In this document: one piece after another, positions 1 to 4,728 of the stretch
Position numbering within the stretch: the stretch's first letter is position 1
How the letters are laid out: each line of letters opens with the position of its first letter
Source of the DNA: an uncultured Slackia sp.
Lineage (GTDB): Bacteria; Actinomycetota; Coriobacteriia; Coriobacteriales; Eggerthellaceae
Reading direction: 5' to 3'
Length of the DNA: 12,791 nucleotides
Assembly (NCBI GenBank): GCA_900553775.1
Contig: USEZ01000041.1
Coordinates: 1 to 12,791 of the forward strand
The notes under the pieces: model-generated
The model's database searches: none
What the model was told of the DNA's origin: nothing
The model's input: only the letters and a program-made list of their open reading frames with translations
Translations under genes and position numbers: made by a program

Positions 1-94
1 GCTGTCGTAGCCCTCGCGGTTCTCGCAGGAGTGGGAGTGCTGAGCGTCATGTTCGCGAACTGGACCCGCACGCCGGAGGCGACCGTGCGCCGTC
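1..94. other. Left-edge stretch without an identifiable gene
   Basis: These bases lie beyond the stop codon of the hydrogenase maturation protease gene. On the plus strand, frame 1 is open from the edge and reads as a hydrophobic run ending near MFANWTRTPEATVRRL, with mostly G or C at third codon positions, which could be the last transmembrane helix of a protein entering from outside the window. That frame only stops at 307-309, deep inside the antisense of the protease gene, so a real gene would need a large convergent overlap. On the minus strand an ATG at 50-48 opens a short frame running off the edge (MTLSTPTPAR), but it has no ribosome binding site. I cannot decide between these or neither. 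Confidence 0.2.
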
Positions 95-691
95 TCAGCC
101 CGCCCTGTAGGCGCCGATTCCCATTTCGGGAGACGGACGCTGCGCCGCCGCGTCGGAAAGCGAAACGCCTTTCGCGCCGGCCGTCGGAGCGACGAAAGGC
201 GTGCCGTCGGCGTGGCAAAACGAAATGCCGCGATGCACGAGTTCGGCAAGCACGGCGTCTACCGCCAACGGCAATGCCTCATAGACGCAAGGCGTCAACC
301 CTTCGGTGACGACCGCAGGGGTCATATTCTCGACCTGGATGCCGAAACATATGCCTTTCGCCTCGTAGCCGAGCAGCGCCGCCGTGTTCAGCAGGTCGAC
401 GACGCGCAGATCGTGCAGCGATTGCATGACAGGATGGCCCGCTATCTCTTCGGGAGCGAAACGAAACACCGTTCCCGGAGCCTCGCCCGTGCCGTCGACC
501 GCATCGACGACGATGACGAAATCGCAATCGCGCACCACGGAAAGCAGATCCATCGTCATGCATCCCGCATCGATCAGCGAGACTTGCTCGGGAAACGAAT
601 ATTTCTCAGAAAGTTCGTCGAACACCGCAGGGCCGACGCCGTCGTCGAGCATCAGGCGATTTCCGACGCAAATGATAGCTGTCTTTTCCAT
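95..691 (-). CDS. HyaD/HybD/HycI-family hydrogenase maturation endopeptidase
   Basis: This 198-residue protein belongs to the M52 family of nickel-dependent proteases, which cut a C-terminal peptide from the large subunit of [NiFe] hydrogenases after metal insertion, in the cytoplasm. The N-terminus has the family signature GNRLMLDDGVG (residues 10-20). The three nickel-binding residues known in E. coli HybD (Glu16, Asp62, His93) match Asp16, Asp63 (VVDAVDG) and His93 (SLHDL) here, and the DAG motif is at 41-43. About 40 residues after Leu151 extend past the usual core, include a Cys-His pair (159-160) and look poorly ordered. The ATG at 691 starts exactly at the conserved motif; the frame is open further upstream but those residues do not fit the family. 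The ribosome binding site (GGGACT) is weak. The gene follows recO by 106 nt. No hydrogenase subunit gene is visible in the window, so its substrate is unknown. Confidence 0.9.
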   Translation of the reverse strand: MEKTAIICVGNRLMLDDGVGPAVFDELSEKYSFPEQVSLIDAGCMTMDLLSVVRDCDFVIVVDAVDGTGEAPGTVFRFAPEEIAGHPVMQSLHDLRVVDLLNTAALLGYEAKGICFGIQVENMTPAVVTEGLTPCVYEALPLAVDAVLAELVHRGISFCHADGTPFVAPTAGAKGVSLSDAAAQRPSPEMGIGAYRAG

Positions 692-707
692 AGTCCCATG
701 GTAGCCG

Positions 708-742
708 TCGGAAGCGCCCGTCGATATCGGGCGCGTCGACGC
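708..742 (-). other. Hairpin in the recO-to-protease gap
   Basis: The core is a perfect 7-bp stem, GCGCCCG pairing with CGGGCGC (714-734), around a 7-nt loop. It can be extended outward by GTCG/CGAC and GCCG/CGGC blocks across small internal loops. It lies 17 nt ahead of the protease start codon and has no U-rich tail on either strand, so it is not a convincing terminator. It may be a leader structure or simply GC-rich coincidence. Confidence 0.3.
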
Positions 743-797
743 GGCATGAAAAATCCGGGATGCGGCATTTCGGAATCGGCCCGAAAGGCCCTTCGAA

Positions 798-1574
798 TCA
801 AAAAAGGCCGCAGGCGAACAGGAATTCGAGCGATTTGAGGCGCGCACCCGCGTGTTCGCGCGCCCATGCCTGGCATAAATGGAGCACTTCGAAGGAGACG
901 CGCATCGGCGGGCCTTGGGCCACGATTTCGTCGAAAGCGGTCATGAGCAGGTAATCTGCCCACGACAGCACTTCGATCGGCACACGCACGGCGTCGGAGA
1001 ACAAAAGGCATCGCGGACAGACCACGCCTCCTTCGGCGGCACAAAACGCCACCGTATCGCGGCTCGTCGACGCGTCAATCGCCACCTCAGCTCCGCAGCC
1101 TACGCATCTGCGAAAGCTCGGACGAAAGCCCGCGAACGAAAACGCCTTGAGCATATAAGCCGCGCAGATAGCAAGAGCCGCCGCCGCATCGCAGCGCTCT
1201 GCATGGGAAAAGGCCGACGAAGTCAGGGCGAAAAGCTTCGGACAGGCAAGGTCGGGCTGGCATAGTTTCGCCGCAAGGTCGGCCATGGGAGCGGCCGCGG
1301 CGGCATGCTCCATATCCGCGGTCAAGCCGCGGTGGGGATCTGTCAGGCGAGCCTCTTTGACGATATCGAGGCTTTTGCCGCAGGCGAGCAAAAGATCGGC
1401 CTCCGCGAAGATATCGAGCCGCGAAGCAAACGGCGACGTGGGCTTTCTCGCGCCCTTGGCAACCGCGCGCACTTCGCGCCCGTCTTCGGCGAGAAGCGTT
1501 ATCGCCAGATCGGACTCCCCGAGCTTCGTCTTGCGCAAAACGACGCCATGCAGAGAATACGTCGCGGCACCCAT
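798..1574 (-). CDS. recO: DNA repair protein RecO
   Basis: RecO helps load RecA onto SSB-coated single-stranded DNA with RecF and RecR during gap repair, and anneals complementary strands. The 258-residue product has the usual family length. Residues 1-80 form the OB-fold (TYSLHGVVLRKTKLGESD, then LLAEDGREVRAVAKGARK), followed by a helical middle region. The C-terminal zinc finger found in many bacterial RecO proteins is intact, with Cys157, Cys160, Cys186 and Cys189 as CVGC and CPRC pairs. The start is the ATG at 1574, preceded by a strong AAGGAGGAAGG ribosome binding site; the frame remains open upstream, but that sequence lacks RecO character. It lies 226 nt downstream of thrS and beyond its terminator, so it needs its own promoter, which I could not identify confidently. 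No clear terminator follows, so read-through into the protease gene is possible. Confidence 0.93.
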   Translation of the reverse strand: MGAATYSLHGVVLRKTKLGESDLAITLLAEDGREVRAVAKGARKPTSPFASRLDIFAEADLLLACGKSLDIVKEARLTDPHRGLTADMEHAAAAAPMADLAAKLCQPDLACPKLFALTSSAFSHAERCDAAAALAICAAYMLKAFSFAGFRPSFRRCVGCGAEVAIDASTSRDTVAFCAAEGGVVCPRCLLFSDAVRVPIEVLSWADYLLMTAFDEIVAQGPPMRVSFEVLHLCQAWAREHAGARLKSLEFLFACGLF

Positions 1575-1747
1575 CGCCTTCCTCCTTCCCCGCCTTTTCC
1601 GAAACCGGCAGCAAGGCGCCAGCCCGCATTGAGCGCCGCGGCAGGATTCGGATAGGCACGATACGCCTGCAGCCTCCGCTTTCGCCGATACGCCCGGCCA
1701 TAGCGACGAACCGGCGCATCGGCCCGGAAACGGCCTGACACGCATGC

Positions 1748-1778
1748 AAAAGCGGCGAAGCCCGAAAGGCTTCGCCGC
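1748..1778 (-). terminator. Rho-independent terminator of thrS
   Basis: A perfect 11-bp stem, GCGGCGAAGCC pairing with GGCTTCGCCGC, encloses a 5-nt loop (1752-1778). On the minus strand it is followed directly by TTTT (1751-1748). It begins 23 nt after the thrS stop codon, which fits intrinsic termination of thrS and separates thrS from recO. Confidence 0.88.
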
Positions 1779-1800
1779 CCGGAAACGCATCTGAAAAAAC

Positions 1801-3561
1801 CTATGCGCGCGTACGGATCTCCTCGGTGATTTCGGCGATGAATTCATCGACGGACTTCTGAACCGTTTCGTTGGAGCGGTCGCGTACGGAGATATTGCCC
1901 TCCTGCGCCTCTTTTTCGCCCAAAATCAGCATGTAGGGCACGCGATCGATACTGCGGGCCTCGCGGATCTTGTAGCCGATCTTCTCGTCGCGATCGTCCA
2001 CCACGACGCGCACGCCGGCCGCTTCGAGCTTGTCGGCCACGGTATGGGCGTAAGCGCGGCTCTTCTCGGAAACGGGAAGCACTTTGACCTGCATAGGCGC
2101 AAGCCATGTGGGGAATTTGCCGGCGAAATGCTCGATCAGGATGCCGATGAAGCGTTCGATCGAGCCGAAGCACACGCGATGCAGCATGATGGGGCGCTTC
2201 TTCTCGCCATCGGCGTCGGTGTATTCCAAATCGAAGTTGAGCGGCATCTGGAAGTCGAGCTGCACGGTGCCGCACTGCCAGGTACGGCCCAGCGAGTCGT
2301 CCAGATGGAAGTCGATCTTCGGGCCGTAGAACGCGCCGTCGCCCTCGTTGACCACGTAGTCCATGCCCAGCTTGTCAAGCGCGGTCTTCAGGCCCTCCTC
2401 GGCCGCCTGCCAATCTTCATCGGAGCCCATGGAATCCTCGGGGCGCGTGGAAAGCTCGACATGGTAGGTGAAGCCGAACTTGTCGTAGACGCTCGTGATC
2501 AGGTTGGCGACGCCGACGATTTCGTCGGTGAGCTGGTCGGGGCGCACGAAAAGATGGGCGTCGTCCTGATTGAAGCAGCGTACGCGGAACAGGCCGTGCA
2601 ACGCGCCTTTGAGCTCATGGCGGTGCACCAGGCCGATTTCTCCCGCGCGGATAGGCAGCTCGCGATAGCTATGCGGCTTGGACGCGTACACGAGCACGCC
2701 GCCCGGGCAGTTCATCGGCTTGATGCAATAGTCCTCGTCGTCGATGACCGTGGCGTACATGTTGTCTTTATAGTGGTCCCAGTGGCCGGACGTCTCCCAC
2801 AGATGGCGATTCATGATCTGCGGCGTGGAGATTTCGACGTAGCCTGCGGCATGATGGATCTCGCGCCAGTAATCGAGCAGCGTGTTTTTGAGGATCATGC
2901 CGTTCGGCAGGAAGAACGGAAAGCCCGGGGCCTCGTCGCGCATCATGAACAGGTCCATTTCGCGGCCGATCTTGCGATGGTCGCGCTTCTTGGCCTCTTC
3001 GATCATGGTCAGATGGGCGTCGAGTTCTTCTTTGGTGGCGAAAGCGGTGCCGTTGACGCGCGTGAGCATCTTGTTGCTGGAATCGGCCTTCCAATATGCG
3101 CCCGAAACGCCCGTGAGCTTGAACGCCTTGAGCGCCTTGGTGTAGGTCAGATGCGGGCCGACGCACATGTCTATATAGTCGCCCTGACGGTAGAAGGTGA
3201 TGCGGGCGTCATCCGGCAGATCGCCGATGTGCTCGACTTTGTATTTCTCGCCGCGCTCCTCCATCAGGGCGATGGCTTCTTCGCGCGGAAGCTCGAAGAC
3301 CTCGAATTTGAGATTTTCCTTGGCGATTTTTTTCATCTCGGCTTCGATGGCGGGCAAATCGTCTTCGGAAAGGCGCCTGTCGCCCAGATCGACGTCGTAA
3401 TAAAAGCCGTTGTCGGTTGCCGGACCGTAGGCGAAATCGGCCTCGGGATACAGGCGCTTGATCGCCTGCGCCATGATATGGGCGGCAGAATGGCGGATGA
3501 CGTGGGTGGATTCCTCGGGGGAAATCTCGGCGACGGATCCGTCGTTGTACAGTGCCTTCAT
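1801..3561 (-). CDS. thrS: Threonine--tRNA ligase, form without the TGS domain
   Basis: This class IIa synthetase attaches threonine to tRNA-Thr in the cytoplasm. It has 586 residues, about 55 fewer than E. coli ThrRS. The editing domain is intact: His24, His28, Cys133 and His137 correspond to E. coli His73, His77, Cys182 and His186, a constant offset of 49. The catalytic zinc ligands are present as Cys285, His336 and His461 (E. coli 334, 385, 511). Motif 2 (RHELKGALHGLFRVRCF) and motif 3 (ERFIGILIE, 469-477) are clear, and the anticodon-binding domain occupies roughly 485-586. The offset shows that the N-terminal TGS domain is missing. The ATG at 3561 has a good GAGGAG ribosome binding site 8 nt away, and the frame upstream does not encode a TGS domain, so this is genuine. 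The gene stands alone, with a terminator on either side. No T-box element is seen in its leader. Confidence 0.97.
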   Translation of the reverse strand: MKALYNDGSVAEISPEESTHVIRHSAAHIMAQAIKRLYPEADFAYGPATDNGFYYDVDLGDRRLSEDDLPAIEAEMKKIAKENLKFEVFELPREEAIALMEERGEKYKVEHIGDLPDDARITFYRQGDYIDMCVGPHLTYTKALKAFKLTGVSGAYWKADSSNKMLTRVNGTAFATKEELDAHLTMIEEAKKRDHRKIGREMDLFMMRDEAPGFPFFLPNGMILKNTLLDYWREIHHAAGYVEISTPQIMNRHLWETSGHWDHYKDNMYATVIDDEDYCIKPMNCPGGVLVYASKPHSYRELPIRAGEIGLVHRHELKGALHGLFRVRCFNQDDAHLFVRPDQLTDEIVGVANLITSVYDKFGFTYHVELSTRPEDSMGSDEDWQAAEEGLKTALDKLGMDYVVNEGDGAFYGPKIDFHLDDSLGRTWQCGTVQLDFQMPLNFDLEYTDADGEKKRPIMLHRVCFGSIERFIGILIEHFAGKFPTWLAPMQVKVLPVSEKSRAYAHTVADKLEAAGVRVVVDDRDEKIGYKIREARSIDRVPYMLILGEKEAQEGNISVRDRSNETVQKSVDEFIAEITEEIRTRA

Positions 3562-3727
3562 GGGTATGTCTCCTCTCGGATAGCGATACGCGATCGTTTC
3601 GTTTCTTTGATATCTATCGATGGATTCGACCAGGATTGAAGACGGGTCGAGGCGAAGGGCGGATAAAGGGCGCGGCAAAGCGGCGAAATGCAGGAGGCCG
3701 CATAGGTCGGATGATACGCCTACAAGA

Positions 3728-3754
3728 AAAGCCGCCTCGCATCGAGACGGCTTT
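3728..3754 (-). terminator. Rho-independent terminator of the zinc-ribbon membrane protein gene
   Basis: AAAGCCG pairs with CGGCTTT, and CTCG with CGAG, across one C-A mismatch on the plus strand (a pairing G-U on the minus-strand RNA), with a 3-nt loop. On the minus strand the stem ends in TTTTCTTG. It starts 12 nt past the stop codon at 3767. It isolates thrS from the gene upstream. Confidence 0.85.
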
Positions 3755-3766
3755 CCAACGAAACGG

Positions 3767-4315
3767 CTAGTGCCTCTGCTGCTGACGCGATGCGTCCTGC
3801 ATGCGAGGCTGCCCGGCCTGGTTCGTCTGAGACGCCGCCTGCTGATGCGGGCGGCCGGTAGTTCGGGCGCCATGGCGCGCGCCTACGCCGGGAAGCGGCG
3901 TGGCGCAATACGGGCAGACCGTCCACGAGGGATCGAGGGCATGGCCGCATTTCGCGCACTGGTTCTTCAAACGCTGGTGGCAGCTCGGGCACAGCACGTA
4001 GTCGGCCTCCACGGGATAGCCGCAGTTGCCGCATTCGCCGTAATGCATGAGTTGGCGCTGCTTCAACGCGATTTCGAGCTCCTGCTCGTCGCGGTCGATT
4101 TGCAGCAGCGGCGGGCGAAGCAGGCAGTAGGCGATCACGCCGAGCACGGGGATGAGGGCCACGATCGCCCAGGCATACCACACCGTGCCGCGCTGATAGG
4201 CATCGCGCACCACCCAGATGACCGAAAGCACGTAGAGGGCCACCAGCAGCACGATGACGGCGGTAACGGCCATCTGCAGTTCGGGAGTCCATAGCTGAGA
4301 GAGAATCTCGCTCAT
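3767..4315 (-). CDS. Membrane protein with two N-terminal helices and a double zinc ribbon
   Basis: The 182-residue product is not a protein I can name. Residues 13-36 and 46-67 are strongly hydrophobic and likely span the membrane; the second segment (WYAWAIVALIPVLGVIAYCLLRPP) resembles the short PLDc_N/phospholipase D-nuclease N-terminal type hairpin. A charged linker (75-90) follows. Two zinc ribbons come next: Cys95, Cys98, Cys109, Cys112, then Cys120, Cys123, Cys134, Cys137. The last 40 residues are rich in Gln, Ala, Gly and Arg and probably disordered. Such ribbons usually bind protein or nucleic acid, or are structural; a role as membrane-anchored adaptor or sensor is inference. The start is the ATG at 4315 with AAGGA upstream; another ATG at 4366 in frame has less support. 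The gene is monocistronic, with its own promoter and terminator. Confidence 0.85.
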   Translation of the reverse strand: MSEILSQLWTPELQMAVTAVIVLLVALYVLSVIWVVRDAYQRGTVWYAWAIVALIPVLGVIAYCLLRPPLLQIDRDEQELEIALKQRQLMHYGECGNCGYPVEADYVLCPSCHQRLKNQCAKCGHALDPSWTVCPYCATPLPGVGARHGARTTGRPHQQAASQTNQAGQPRMQDASRQQQRH

Positions 4316-4378
4316 GTTCGCTTCCTTCTCGGACCTGCCAAGGCCCTTTTGAATCGTTCGACGCAATAACGTCGCGAT

Positions 4379-4384
4379 ATTGTA
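4379..4384 (-). promoter_or_regulatory. Putative -10 box for the zinc-ribbon membrane protein gene
   Basis: The minus strand reads TACAAT here, one base from the consensus. Transcription would start near 4372, giving a leader of roughly 57 nt. The hexamer 17 nt upstream (GCGAAT) is a poor -35 box, so the promoter may rely on an activator or on a different sigma factor. Confidence 0.5.
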
Positions 4385-4387
4385 CCG

Positions 4388-4424
4388 GATTCATGTCCGT
4401 GATTCGCGTTCACGAACATGAATC
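4388..4424. promoter_or_regulatory. Near-perfect 37-nt palindrome overlapping the -35 region
   Basis: Two 15-base arms, GATTCATGTCCGTGA and TCACGAACATGAATC, are inverted repeats of each other with a single mismatch, around a 7-nt centre. The element ends 3 nt upstream of the -10 box of the zinc-ribbon gene. There is no U-rich tail on either strand, so it does not look like a terminator. Its position and symmetry suggest an operator for a dimeric or multimeric regulator. It does not match the LexA, HspR or CtsR sites I know. Confidence 0.6.
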
Positions 4425-4522
4425 GGCCATAACCTGCACAAACAGCAATCACGCAGGAACGGCGCAATGCGCGCAAAGCCGTCGTCGCCGCCGACAAACG
4501 CATCCTGTGTGAATCGGCACGC

Positions 4523-4536
4523 CCGTCCGAAGACGG
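4523..4536 (-). other. Short hairpin with a UUCG tetraloop
   Basis: On the minus strand CCGTC-TTCG-GACGG forms a perfect 5-bp stem closed by the extra-stable UUCG loop. It follows the 15-bp hairpin at 4538-4573 after a single nucleotide. The pair could form a compact 3'-end structure protecting the valS transcript from decay. Confidence 0.4.
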
Positions 4537-4537
4537 C

Positions 4538-4573
4538 AAGGGCCGCTTGCGAGAAATTTCGCAAGCGGCCCTT
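4538..4573 (-). terminator. Long perfect hairpin after valS, terminator-like but lacking a U-tract
   Basis: The arms AAGGGCCGCTTGCGA and TCGCAAGCGGCCCTT are perfectly complementary over 15 bp with a 6-nt loop. It is transcribed about 155 nt after the valS stop codon. On the minus strand it is followed by GCCGTC, with no run of T, so intrinsic termination is uncertain; a 3'-end stabiliser or a bidirectional signal is equally possible. Confidence 0.45.
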
Positions 4574-4626
4574 AGGCGCGATAGAAGTGCATCCGCACCC
4601 GACGGCGCGATCGGCGCATGAGGCAT

Positions 4627-4650
4627 GCCGCCGACGTCGGACGGCTTTTT
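4627..4650 (+). terminator. Plus-strand terminator-like hairpin with T5 tail
   Basis: On the plus strand GCCG-CCG pairs with CGG-A-CGGC (one bulged A) around ACGT, followed directly by TTTTT. The shape suits an intrinsic terminator reading left to right, yet no plus-strand gene lies upstream. It could end an antisense or small RNA arising in the gap to its left, or be fortuitous. Confidence 0.3.
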
Positions 4651-4728
4651 CGGCAGCGCCTCCTGCAACGCCGAATCCGACCCGCGCCGAGGAGTCGTGC
4701 AAGGCGTCCCGGAACAAAAGGACAGCCG

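Larger units (their letters stand above)
4425..4728. other. Long non-coding gap after valS, rich in hairpins
   Basis: About 300 nt between the valS stop codon and the palindrome contain no convincing gene; the open frames here lack ribosome binding sites and have low-complexity, Arg-rich translations. Three inverted repeats are listed separately (4523-4536, 4538-4573, 4627-4650). The stretch may hold valS 3'-end signals, a small RNA, or both. Confidence 0.45.

Noticed and set aside
1575..1747. Continuation of the recO frame and neighbouring frames upstream of 1574
   Set aside because: The sequence precedes a strong ribosome binding site, and its translation is not similar to RecO; no separate gene or clear promoter could be supported.
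2044..3639. Plus-strand open frame of about 530 codons opposite thrS
   Set aside because: Antisense shadow of an intact ThrRS, with no ribosome binding site and no recognisable motif.
3562..3727. Possible T-box riboswitch upstream of thrS
   Set aside because: I looked for the conserved T-box core (GGTGG followed by ACCGCG-like) and an antiterminator/terminator pair and found neither; the leader is also rather short.
4388..4424. Palindrome as a LexA (SOS) box
   Set aside because: The actinobacterial LexA site has CGAAC and GTTCG arms in that order; here the GTTC and GAAC bases occur within one arm in the reverse arrangement, and the symmetry axis is elsewhere.
4312..4717. Minus-strand small open frames (about 110-118 codons) between valS and the zinc-ribbon gene
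   Set aside because: Neither has a ribosome binding site, their translations are Arg/Ala-rich without motif, and they run through hairpins and the palindrome.
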